From positions 1-26,919 of the IMG/VR virus record IMGVR_UViG_3300034160_000206: a stretch of 26,919 nucleotides of DNA. One strand, given 5' to 3'. The notes below the pieces were generated by a model that was given only the letters and a program-made list of their open reading frames with translations, was not told the origin of the DNA and ran no database searches. Shown piece after piece: positions 17,756-23,513 of the stretch. The position numbers and the translations under genes are program-made. How positions within the stretch are numbered: the stretch's first letter is position 1; every line of letters starts with the position of its first letter. Origin of the DNA: a virus.

Positions 17756-17896
17756 TTAACTTTCACTAAGCTTTTGTTTCAGCAGATAGCCTTCCAACTG
17801 CCAGATCTTGTTGCGCGCGTTCTCGCGTGCATTCGCTGAGTGAAATAGCGGTATCAGCAAACGGGGTAACTTCGGCCATTTCTTTTTACACTTCAT
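17756..17896 (-). CDS. Small basic protein, 46 aa, after Rz
   Basis: MKCKKKWPKLPRLLIPLFHS begins this 46-aa ORF, which is followed by a basic, amphipathic helix-like C terminus ending QKLSES. It has one of the better ribosome sites here: GAGGT six bases before the ATG, 17 bases after the Rz stop codon. The hydrophobic stretch (LPRLLIPLF) after a cluster of five basic residues could bind a membrane or act as a weak signal. I do not recognise it. The spacing, ribosome site and codon composition argue that it is real. Confidence 0.55.
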   Translation of the reverse strand: MKCKKKWPKLPRLLIPLFHSANARENARNKIWQLEGYLLKQKLSES

Positions 17897-17912
17897 CAGT
17901 TGACCTCTTGAA

Positions 17913-18359
17913 TCAACGTACCAGGCACACGTTGCGGATGTAGTCTTGCAACCCGGCTATCTGGGTGCGGGCTATTTCGATTCGCTCTCGGAGGGTGAAA
18001 TAATCCCGTTGAGCGGCGTCAGTAAGTCGGGCGCTGGTTGCATCATCCACGCCGGAGGTGGTGCCGGTTGGGCACGTGGCTGCGAGGCGCAGCTTGCGAG
18101 TGCCAGCGGCAACATCACGCTGCAGGCCAGCAATCTGTGTCTTTGCATCGTTCAGTTCCTTGGTGCGGTTCTCATCGATAGTAGCAACCGCCTGTTGTGT
18201 CCTGTTCTGCCAGTCAAGCTGGCCGCTCAGTTGGCCGTTGGTTTTCAGCAGGTCGGCGCGTTCGTGTCGCAGCCCCTGATTGCTGATAGCGAAATATGCC
18301 AGCAGGCCGAGCACCACGGCGACGATAGCAGCCTGCCAATGTGGTAGTGGCCGTGTCAT
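17913..18359 (-). CDS. Rz: Rz i-spanin (inner membrane)
   Basis: A 148-aa spanin with one N-terminal membrane anchor (about residues 9-26, AAIVAVVLGLLAYFAI) and a periplasmic coiled coil (LKTNGQLSGQLDWQN, ELNDAKTQIAGLQRDVAAGT). Together with Rz1 it fuses inner and outer membrane in the last step of lysis. It overlaps the endolysin stop by four bases (ATGA). It ends QDYIRNVCLVR. The second gene, rz1, is nested in the +1 frame. Confidence 0.9.
   Translation of the reverse strand: MTRPLPHWQAAIVAVVLGLLAYFAISNQGLRHERADLLKTNGQLSGQLDWQNRTQQAVATIDENRTKELNDAKTQIAGLQRDVAAGTRKLRLAATCPTGTTSGVDDATSARLTDAAQRDYFTLRERIEIARTQIAGLQDYIRNVCLVR
17972..18148 (-). CDS. Rz1: Rz1 o-spanin lipoprotein, nested in Rz
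   Basis: A 58-aa ORF wholly inside Rz in the +1 frame. It starts MQRHRLLACSVMLPLALASC; the lipobox LASC places lipidated Cys20 at the end of a signal peptide. The mature protein is Pro-rich (ASQPRAQPAPPPAW), as in lambda Rz1, which is 60 aa. AAGGAA lies eight bases before the ATG. The nested arrangement, lipobox and proline content together make this assignment firm. Confidence 0.9.
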   Translation of the reverse strand: MQRHRLLACSVMLPLALASCASQPRAQPAPPPAWMMQPAPDLLTPLNGIISPSESESK

Positions 18360-18967
18360 CCGACCACCGAAATAGCGCGTTCGTAGCGCTCACGACGCTG
18401 ATCTAGTGCGTGCAACGCCGGGGTGATACGCCGGGTGGCTTCGCGGATGTCAGCAGCAACCTGGTTGATATTGCGCGATTGCCAGTACCAGCCCGCAGAG
18501 CGCGCTGCGTTGGTGTCGATGAGCAACAGGTCTGGGTTGGCAACCAGGTCGAGGCCCAACGCTTTGCCGCATGCTTTGTGATTGTCCAGGAAGGTGACCT
18601 GGATCAGACCGTGGCCGCGGAACTTCCAGCCATCGCCTGGCAGCTTGTTGCCATAGCGCCCTTGGTAGACCAGGTTGGCGATAGCCTCCTGCCGTGCGGG
18701 ATGGTCAGCCGTGCGGCCGAGCAGTGCTGCCTGGTCTTTGCTGATGCGGCTGCCAAACGTGGAGAGCAACGCCTCAGGCGTGTAGTTGAACGACTCAGCC
18801 AACCGGGTGAAGCCGTTGGACTCGTGGCCGGTCTGCGCAATGAACATTGCCCGCGCCGACGGAAAGTTGATGCCGAACTCGTCCATTGCATCAGTGATGG
18901 GTTTGAACCAGCGCGCAGCCAGTTCGGCGCTGATACCAGCGGCCCTTTGAAATTGATTAGGTGACAT
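18356..18967 (-). CDS. Endolysin, GH19 chitinase-like lysozyme
   Basis: A 203-aa glycoside hydrolase family 19 enzyme that cleaves peptidoglycan. Catalytic Glu49 (TGHESNGF) and Glu58 (LAESFNYTPEAL) are in place, followed by YQGRYGN and GDGWKFRGHGLIQVT, which line the cleft. There is no signal peptide or anchor, so release depends on the holin. P22 itself uses a T4-type lysozyme, so this is a module swap common in enterobacterial phages. The start overlaps the holin stop by 11 bases. Confidence 0.93.
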   Translation of the reverse strand: MSPNQFQRAAGISAELAARWFKPITDAMDEFGINFPSARAMFIAQTGHESNGFTRLAESFNYTPEALLSTFGSRISKDQAALLGRTADHPARQEAIANLVYQGRYGNKLPGDGWKFRGHGLIQVTFLDNHKACGKALGLDLVANPDLLLIDTNAARSAGWYWQSRNINQVAADIREATRRITPALHALDQRRERYERAISVVG

Positions 18968-19271
18968 TCTTGACTCCTGTCAGGCGCTCCCAGAAGAACG
19001 ACAGCGCTATGCTGCCCATCGCCCCACAGACACCTACCGCGAAGAAGATTTGATAGAGAGTGAGACCGGATTCCATGCTGATGAATCCGCTTAGCATTCC
19101 CGTGAAGCCGGAGACGATGACCTGTGCGGCAGCTGCGCCCCAGCTCCAGGCCGCTCGGCTTTGCCGTATGTCGATGAGGTAGCGAACAAGGCCGCCCCAG
19201 CAGGCCACGGCTAGGATGACTAGCCAGGTGGCACCGGCGATGCTGTTCGGATCTTTATCTGGCATTTTCAT
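18957..19271 (-). CDS. Holin with dual-start motif
   Basis: A 104-aa protein from ATG 19271, or 102 aa from ATG 19265 (MKMPDKDPNS). Three membrane spans lie at about residues 11-33, 44-66 and 70-94, with a cytoplasmic polar tail. The N terminus has the Met-Lys-Met arrangement used by lambda S107/S105 for an antiholin and a holin that differ by two residues. The ribosome site GGAGG (19278-19274) is two bases from the first ATG and eight from the second, so the short form should dominate. It may belong to the LydA-type three-span holins; I am not certain of the family. The frame is open further upstream to 19397, but that part overlaps a terminator and stem-loop and is not coding. Confidence 0.87.
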   Translation of the reverse strand: MKMPDKDPNSIAGATWLVILAVACWGGLVRYLIDIRQSRAAWSWGAAAAQVIVSGFTGMLSGFISMESGLTLYQIFFAVGVCGAMGSIALSFFWERLTGVKNVT

Positions 19272-19318
19272 AACCTCCCCCTGTCGGGGCGTTGCCCGAT
19301 CGTCGGGTGATAGGAACG

Positions 19319-19346
19319 AAAAAGCCCCAGCGGTTAAGCCAGGGCT
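19319..19346 (-). terminator. Leader terminator upstream of the holin
   Basis: Minus-strand AGCCCT (19346-19341) pairs with GGGGCT (19328-19323) across a loop holding GGCTTAACCGCT, followed by TTTTT (19323-19319) and CG. It lies about 50 bases before the holin start. In lambdoid phages such leader terminators are read through by RNA polymerase carrying Q. Confidence 0.72.
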
Positions 19347-19355
19347 GTACGTGTG

Positions 19356-19452
19356 ATTTTCAATGCGGAGCGCCACCCACCAAGGTACCGACCACACCCC
19401 CTACGGTGCTTGGGGAACGTTGATTATTTGGATGGCGCTTCGCATTGAAAAT
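19356..19452 (-). repeat. Long nested inverted repeat in the late leader
   Basis: Two 20-base arms, 19356-19375 and 19433-19452 (TGGCGCTTCGCATTGAAAAT), are complementary at 19 of 20 positions with a 57-base spacer. Inside lies a second pair, CCAAGGTACCG and CGGTGCTTGG, imperfectly complementary. As RNA on the late strand it would form a long two-step hairpin just upstream of the terminator at 19319. Function unknown. Confidence 0.75.
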
Positions 19453-19471
19453 TGTCGATTTTGAGGACTTT

Positions 19472-19600
19472 TTAACATAATGGCCGTTTTGCGTACCGAC
19501 GAAACAGCACTCGCTGTGCAATCACGTCGAACGCTGTGTTTCCTGCAATCTTCTCACCGATGTGGCGCAAATCGGACTGCATAAACCGTGCATAAAACAT
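19472..19600 (-). CDS. Possible 42-aa protein in the Q-holin leader
   Basis: An open frame starting MFYARFMQSDLRHIGEKIAG and ending with a basic stretch (FRRYAKRPLC). The composition looks protein-like (helical, with alternating charge), but the ATG lacks a good ribosome site, with only AAAATG before it. No family recognised. It would sit in the late leader between the tRNA-like fold and the long inverted repeat. Kept with low confidence. Confidence 0.28.
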   Translation of the reverse strand: MFYARFMQSDLRHIGEKIAGNTAFDVIAQRVLFRRYAKRPLC

Positions 19601-19729
19601 GGCGCATTTTGCATAGTCGTTTTATTGGCTGGAACGGCTATTTCTGGCAGTTTTGCTGTTGTGGTGGTGGTGAGTCGTATCGATTTACAGGCTTGTGGCT
19701 CACTACCGGTGATCTTCACCACAAGGGAA

Positions 19730-19830
19730 AGAGCACTGGTGGGGAATCGAACCCCTTAAGTTTCACAGTCGTTACCCTGTGCTCCCTACCAAGACAGGAC
19801 GCGCCAATATCCTGCACTCCGCAGTGCTCT
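19730..19830 (-). ncRNA. tRNA-like multibranched structured element
   Basis: On the minus strand, AGAGCACTG (19830-19822) and CAGTGCTCT (19738-19730) form a perfect nine-pair closing stem. Inside are three hairpins: GCAGGA/TCCTGT (19815-19810 with 19799-19794) with TTGG in its loop, CACAG/CTGTG (19781-19777 with 19768-19764) with an eight-base loop, and GGGG-TTCGATT-CCCC (19755-19741), whose loop is a canonical tRNA T-loop. D-arm-like strings GGATAGAGC and GGTAGGGAGC also occur. It is not a standard tRNA: no CCA end, an eight-base anticodon-position loop and unusual linkers. It could be decayed tandem tRNAs (tRNA genes are known downstream of Q in Stx phages) or a tRNA-mimicking RNA. Confidence 0.55.
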
Positions 19831-19854
19831 ATCCGTTGCGGCCTCTAGAAACAG

Positions 19855-19879
19855 CAAAGCCCCCGCAATTAGCGAGGCC
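19855..19879 (-). terminator. Candidate tR' terminator just after Q
   Basis: Minus-strand GCCTCGC-TAATT-GCGGGGGC (19878-19859), a seven-pair stem with one G-U pair, is followed by TTTGCTGTTT. It lies about 40 bases downstream of Q and is placed as the Q-sensitive terminator of the late leader. Confidence 0.65.
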
Positions 19880-19916
19880 TTGTGAATGAGGTCAGTGCAA
19901 ATACAACTCTTGCACG

Positions 19917-20339
19917 CTACAGGTATAGCATAGGTTTCTGGCTAGCCACAACTATTTTTATCTCGGCCACCTCCGGATCCATATCGAGCGGCACATCAAG
20001 CGCAGCCAAACAGCCCTCGACAAAGTTGGTCGCTGATTGCAGGTGACGTTCAACAGCCGCCCGAGGAAGACCCACAGCAGCCGCTATGTCACGCTGAGAA
20101 CTGCGGGCGATGTATCGCAGGCCTAGCATCAAGATCTCTTCCTCCTGGCGCACAGCCTTAAGCCTGGCGATGCAGCCGTCAATCATCAGCCCGTCGTCAT
20201 CGCTGCATGACTGCCCACCGCCAACAGGAACCTGCGCAGGCGCCACAGACATGGAAGGCCAATCGACCGATGTGCATTTTTCTTCACTGACCGCCCAGCG
20301 GCCCCACCGTTCAAGTACAAGTTGCATATTTCTGCGCAT
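19917..20339 (-). CDS. Q: Late antiterminator Q
   Basis: A 140-aa protein of the phage Q antitermination family (82/21-like group). Residues 5-30 (MQLVLERWGRWAVSEE, VDWPSM) and SCSDDDGLMIDGCIARL (44-60) are the signature. A helix-turn-helix at about 80-105 (SSQRDIAAAVGLPRAAVERHL) would contact DNA at the late promoter. Q loads on paused RNA polymerase at PR' and lets it pass the leader terminators into lysis and head genes. The ATG at 20339 has GAGGT eight bases upstream, and that GAGGT is part of a repeated GGTTGA motif. Confidence 0.92.
   Translation of the reverse strand: MRRNMQLVLERWGRWAVSEEKCTSVDWPSMSVAPAQVPVGGGQSCSDDDGLMIDGCIARLKAVRQEEEILMLGLRYIARSSQRDIAAAVGLPRAAVERHLQSATNFVEGCLAALDVPLDMDPEVAEIKIVVASQKPMLYL
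19922..19951 (-). promoter_or_regulatory. Candidate late promoter PR'
   Basis: TTGTGG (19951-19946), 18 bp, then TGC-TATACC (extended -10, 19927-19922), overlapping the 3' end of Q on the minus strand. Transcription would begin near 19915, roughly 40 bases before the candidate tR'. The -10 matches the consensus at four of six positions, so this is only the best candidate in the interval. Confidence 0.35.
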
Positions 20340-20343
20340 TTAG

Positions 20344-20733
20344 TTCAACCTCATCAATTCTAATCAAAGCCTGCAAAGTTTTACCGGTTGGTTTTTATTC
20401 AACTTTCAAACTTGATAATTTTTGCAACTTGGCGCTGTACGACTGCCAATGCTCGTCTTTGTCCGTAGGCACACTACCGTCCGTATAGAACCATACGGTT
20501 TGCAGGCCGCTGCCCTTCTCTAACGTGATGTCGGAAGCCGCTAGACTTTTAATCGTTTCCGTTGAAAGCTTTCTGGCGAACGTAAACGGCTTACCGAGTG
20601 TGTCGTAGTGCCGGTTGGATAGTTCCCACCGGCCTTCTTGCAACTCCCTCATGCCGTAGGGCATGTAATCTTTTTGAAATTTCGACATAATTTTCTCCTA
20701 ACTTAACCTTGCGACTTAACTGATGAGGTTGAA
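20344..20733. repeat. 13-bp inverted repeats flanking the 97-aa gene
   Basis: TTCAACCTCATCA at 20344-20356 and its exact reverse complement TGATGAGGTTGAA at 20721-20733 bracket the gene at 20395-20688. On the minus strand the left copy supplies the Q ribosome site. The right copy belongs to the cluster of GGTTGA motifs in the adjacent gap. Confidence 0.8.
20395..20688 (-). CDS. Unknown 97-aa phage protein
   Basis: A 97-aa protein, start supported by TAGGAG eight or nine bases before the ATG. It is rich in aromatic and charged residues (FQKDYMPYGMRELQEGRWELSN is cut here to its core YMPYGMRELQEGRWELS) and looks soluble, with a probable alpha/beta fold (GSGLQTVWFYTDGSVPTDKD). I do not recognise it. 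Its position, between the replication gene and Q, is where lambdoid phages carry the nin-region genes. It is flanked by 13-bp inverted repeats, so it may be an inserted gene. Confidence 0.75.
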   Translation of the reverse strand: MSKFQKDYMPYGMRELQEGRWELSNRHYDTLGKPFTFARKLSTETIKSLAASDITLEKGSGLQTVWFYTDGSVPTDKDEHWQSYSAKLQKLSSLKVE

Positions 20734-20764
20734 TTCGCACTTTTCACTTTAGCATCAAACAGTT

Positions 20765-20952
20765 ACTCAACCACTCAACCTTTTTAAAAACTTTTTATAC
20801 TCCTGCATATGCGTGTATGTATGCGTGCGTGCGTGCGTATATGTAAGTATTAATTTTTACTTGAATAGGTTGAATAGGTTGAGTATCAATCTGATTTATA
20901 TTAACTTTTTCCCAACTCAACCTAACATCACAGGTTGAGTTAGGTTGAGTTG
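20765..20952. other. Candidate replication origin with GGTTGA repeats
   Basis: A 290-base AT-rich gap after the replication gene. It holds ACTCAACC twice in tandem (20765-20780), TTGAATAGG twice in tandem (20861-20878), AGGTTGAGTT twice in tandem (20932-20951), and a perfect 14-bp inverted repeat CAACTCAACCTAAC (20913-20926) / GTTAGGTTGAGTTG (20939-20952). The core GGTTGA occurs at least seven times in both orientations. Clustered iterons beside a primase-helicase gene fit an origin; operators for another regulator are an alternative. Confidence 0.55.
20804..20845. other. 42-bp perfectly alternating purine-pyrimidine tract
   Basis: From TGCATATGCG through repeated GCGT to TATATGTA the strand alternates purine and pyrimidine without a break, including GTGCGTGCGTGCGT. 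Such tracts favour Z-DNA or easy unwinding under negative supercoiling. It sits in the middle of the GGTTGA repeat cluster. Confidence 0.85.
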
Positions 20953-20953
20953 T

Positions 20954-20975
20954 AACTTGCAAATTTATGCAAGTT
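20954..20975. repeat. 8-bp palindrome after the replication gene
   Basis: AACTTGCA-AATTTA-TGCAAGTT is a perfect eight-pair inverted repeat with an AT-only six-base loop, six bases beyond the stop of the VapE gene. It lacks a T tract, so it is more likely a protein site or part of the origin than a terminator. Confidence 0.7.
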
Positions 20976-20980
20976 AATTG

Positions 20981-23173
20981 TTAGCCGCGTTTCTCCCAGT
21001 GCCTTGGTTTGCCTGGCAACGTTTGGAGCTGCCGCGTCTTGTACCCGAGGTCCTTCATGATCTTGGCGACCTTCATTTCATCACCGCGTTTAACCTGGGC
21101 CGCTTTAAAGCCGATCGCATCAACCAGCAGGTCCTTAGATGTAAGCGGTACCCTGTCGCTGTTCTTCACCAGTGCATCATCACCCAGTTCGATAGACTCA
21201 GCTTCGAGCCACTCAGCGATGCATGACACCCAGACATCATCCTTAACCTCATAATCACCCAACACGGTCTTGGCCAGCGTCTCAGCCCTTTCCCACGCGA
21301 TACCCTCAGCTTTGAACACCTGAACGGCTTCCGCCCAAAGCTGCTCACGTTCTGCCGCAATCTGCACAGCAATGTGCTTACCGTCGATATCGTCTGGGAT
21401 GGTCATCGGCAACCAGCGGCGGTTCCCTTCGGTGTCGGTCAGTGGTGTATCGGTGTTCACCGTGGCGATAAAACCACACCGGCGCAGCAGCGTGTCGTAG
21501 TGCTCTCGGTATAGCCCGCGGTTACGGTCGGCACGGGTAGAAATAGTGACGCGGACAGCGCCGATCCCTGCCTTGTTCATACCGCGCATTTCGCCCAGCT
21601 CTATCACGTTATGCCCGCGCATCTCCCGTACGCGCTCAGCAGCAGGCTTTTCGAAGTCCAGTTCCATGTAATGCTCAGGCGTCGGAGCCATTGCGCGGAT
21701 CCCCTCGGACTTGTTCTTACCCTGCTGACTGACCAGCACCACCGCCATATCGCCTTTAATACCAGGCTCCAGCGCTCGACCGGCCAACAACGTCCACCAG
21801 TAGCGCCCCACAGCTTTGCTGTAGGCCGAAGGGTCGATACCCCAATGACGACAAAAGAACGTGTCAATGCGTGGCGTGCCGTCCCATTCAGGCAGCTGAT
21901 TAACCCAGTCCTTCAGCGAATCGTATCGGTTCTCATAAGCGATCAACCGAACAGCACGCTTAATCTCCGCTTCCTGAAACTTCTTAAACTGGAGGGTGCA
22001 TTCAAGTGTTTCGTGGATCTTGGTGTAATACTCATCGCGCAACAGCAGGTGTTCACCGCGTGGCGTTGTCAGGATCACTTCATTGCGGAACTCATCGAGA
22101 CGGATTTGGACGCCGCAGAGATCTGGACGCCGCAGCGCCAGCAGCACGTTGGTGATAGTGCCGTCAATCTGGCCGTTCTTATCGCGGGCGAAGGCCGGCA
22201 GTGGAAGGTACTCCTCACCATTTTCAGTAGGGATCACCTCGAAGTCGTTATCCCGTACGCCGATGGCATTGAGGTAATCACCATCGTTGCGGTGGGCGCA
22301 GCTGGCGTGCAGACAACGGAAATGGCCCTGCTCAAAACCACCGGTCCCGGCCGGGAAGTAAGCCGTTGCGGTGTTGTCGTTGCTCACACTGCTGTGGCCA
22401 TCTTCGAACGGGCAACGAATGTAACGCTCGCCCGCATTGCCCCACTCCAGTGTCCAGTCGTGGGCGTCCAGGTAATCGGCCGTTTCATCTGTAGCGCTTG
22501 CATTGCGGCCAGAACGGTCGCGCGTGCGCCCTTCCTTCTCGATGATGCTCTCTGCAATAGCAAAGCGTTGCTCGAGCAGTTGCCACAGCATGTTGAAGTC
22601 GTCAGCGGTCAACGTTGGGATGTCGTCGGGCAGACCGCCTTCCCATTCGTAACGGCTGCCGCTTGGATGGGTACCGAGGGCAACGAACTGCTGACCGTTG
22701 GCCAGGAACTCGATATTGCCGTGGGCGGTGCGCAGGATCCGCTTGGAGTGTTGGCCATCCAGCTGAAACGCCAGCAGGAATTTAGGGCTGTTGCTGCGCA
22801 TACGCTTCGGCAGCGTGCCAATAACGCTGGTAACAGCGGCCCGCACATCATTGGCCAGGTCCTGATCGGCCACGTCAACGTCCAGGGCGCGAACGGTGCG
22901 CGTCTGCAGCAGGATGCCGTAATCAGGTTCTCTCGACCAGCGAGTCACCTCGCCATCGGTACCGGTGTGCGATGTCCAGTCTTTGATACCAGCCACCTGG
23001 CGCATGCCGTTGTAATGGCTCGGCGTCTTGCCTGTGGTCTTCAGTTTGCTGGTCGGCGAGATCGGCGCATCAGGGCGCGATACCACTGGCAGCAGATCAG
23101 GGGTCAGGCCAAGCACAAACGAAAAATGAAGCCAATCGTCAGGCGCAGCGCCCCAATTTTGTTGTTTGGGCAT
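20981..23173 (-). CDS. Replication protein: Prim-Pol plus VapE helicase domain
   Basis: A 730-aa two-domain protein. Residues 1-200 are a bifunctional primase-polymerase: DYGILLQ and RALDVDVAD (Asp98, Asp100, metal ligands) and FVALGTHPSGSRYEW (His169). Residues 250-295 contain Cys/His pairs (CPFEDGHS, GHFRCLHASCAHR) likely to bind zinc. Residues 400-620 are a VapE-type AAA+ helicase: QGKNKS P-loop variant at 484-489, VIELGEMRG (Walker B), RADRNRGLYREH, and a TDTEGNRRWLPM arginine-finger/sensor block. It replaces lambda O/P or P22 18/12 and should open and prime the origin in one polypeptide. It starts three bases after the cro-like stop, so it is the second gene of the rightward early operon. 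It is followed by the repeat-rich gap. Confidence 0.88.
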   Translation of the reverse strand: MPKQQNWGAAPDDWLHFSFVLGLTPDLLPVVSRPDAPISPTSKLKTTGKTPSHYNGMRQVAGIKDWTSHTGTDGEVTRWSREPDYGILLQTRTVRALDVDVADQDLANDVRAAVTSVIGTLPKRMRSNSPKFLLAFQLDGQHSKRILRTAHGNIEFLANGQQFVALGTHPSGSRYEWEGGLPDDIPTLTADDFNMLWQLLEQRFAIAESIIEKEGRTRDRSGRNASATDETADYLDAHDWTLEWGNAGERYIRCPFEDGHSSVSNDNTATAYFPAGTGGFEQGHFRCLHASCAHRNDGDYLNAIGVRDNDFEVIPTENGEEYLPLPAFARDKNGQIDGTITNVLLALRRPDLCGVQIRLDEFRNEVILTTPRGEHLLLRDEYYTKIHETLECTLQFKKFQEAEIKRAVRLIAYENRYDSLKDWVNQLPEWDGTPRIDTFFCRHWGIDPSAYSKAVGRYWWTLLAGRALEPGIKGDMAVVLVSQQGKNKSEGIRAMAPTPEHYMELDFEKPAAERVREMRGHNVIELGEMRGMNKAGIGAVRVTISTRADRNRGLYREHYDTLLRRCGFIATVNTDTPLTDTEGNRRWLPMTIPDDIDGKHIAVQIAAEREQLWAEAVQVFKAEGIAWERAETLAKTVLGDYEVKDDVWVSCIAEWLEAESIELGDDALVKNSDRVPLTSKDLLVDAIGFKAAQVKRGDEMKVAKIMKDLGYKTRQLQTLPGKPRHWEKRG

Positions 23174-23176
23174 GGG

Positions 23177-23386
23177 CTACGCCTTTTCTTCGAGCGATTT
23201 TTCTTTCACTTTGTTATGGAGATCACGAAGTGCCTGAGCTACTGAAACTCGAGGATCGGCAAGTTTGCCCGTTAGGATTCGGCTTATAGAAGCTTGGCTG
23301 ATGCCAGTTTCACGGCGTATGTCTAACTGTGTGAGTCCTGAATCAATCAGCGACTGCACAATGTCTTTAGGTGTAAGGGTCTGCAT
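23177..23386 (-). CDS. cro: Cro-like repressor
   Basis: A 69-aa helix-turn-helix protein. LTQLDIRRETGISQASISRI (residues 18-37) is the DNA-binding unit, and the rest is a short basic helix. It is divergent from the CI-type gene and is first in the rightward operon, the position of lambda cro. GAGG lies eight bases before the ATG. It should bind the 16-bp operators at 23408-23446 and compete with CI, but which site it prefers cannot be read from sequence. Confidence 0.83.
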   Translation of the reverse strand: MQTLTPKDIVQSLIDSGLTQLDIRRETGISQASISRILTGKLADPRVSVAQALRDLHNKVKEKSLEEKA

Positions 23387-23407
23387 AGTGGTTTCCTCAC
23401 TGCAATG

Positions 23408-23423
23408 AATTCAGTTATGGATT
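23408..23423. promoter_or_regulatory. Operator OR-A
   Basis: AATTCA-GTTA-TGGATT matches the consensus AATTCA-N4-TGAATT except for one base. It overlaps the PR -10 and start region, so binding would block cro transcription. Confidence 0.72.
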
Positions 23424-23449
23424 TAATCCTAATTCAGTTTTGAATTCAA
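23421..23449 (-). promoter_or_regulatory. Early right promoter PR
   Basis: On the minus strand, TTGAAT (23449-23444), 17 bp, then TTAAAT (23426-23421). The start is expected near 23414, followed by the ribosome site and ATG of the cro-like gene at 23386. Operators at 23408 and 23431 lie over the -10 and the -35/spacer. Confidence 0.6.
23431..23446. promoter_or_regulatory. Operator OR-B
   Basis: AATTCA-GTTT-TGAATT is a perfect inverted repeat with four-base spacer. It covers the PR spacer and -35 and lies between PR and the CI-type gene, so a bound repressor would shut PR and could help its own weak promoter. Confidence 0.78.
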
Positions 23450-23513
23450 TGCCAGTGTAGAATATTCAACATAGAATAATCGGCCATAACTTAAACGACC
23501 TAAAGGTATAGCC

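Noticed and set aside
18410-18964. A 184-codon plus-strand frame opposite the endolysin
   Set aside because: Antisense of a GH19 enzyme with intact active site; no ribosome site or domain.
19272-19397. N-terminal extension of the holin to 19397
   Set aside because: It would run through a terminator hairpin and one arm of the long inverted repeat, and the Met-Lys-Met start has the ribosome site.
19741-19755. A normal tRNA gene based on the perfect T-loop hairpin
   Set aside because: No seven-pair acceptor, no CCA or proper discriminator, and no seven-base anticodon loop can be placed; reported instead as a tRNA-like element.
19522-19848. Several 60-90 codon frames on both strands in the Q-holin leader
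   Set aside because: No ribosome sites, odd composition, and overlap with structured RNA elements; only the 42-aa frame at 19472 was kept, at low confidence.
21705-21730. Broken P-loop in the VapE domain (QGKNKS lacks the usual GKS glycine)
   Set aside because: Other VapE-group proteins I recall also have QGxxKS without that glycine, and Walker B and arginine-finger motifs are intact, so this is a family trait rather than a defect.
21611-23245. A 544-codon plus-strand open frame opposite the VapE gene
   Set aside because: It is the antisense shadow of a well-supported protein with catalytic motifs, lacks recognisable domains and has low-complexity Val/Gln-rich content.
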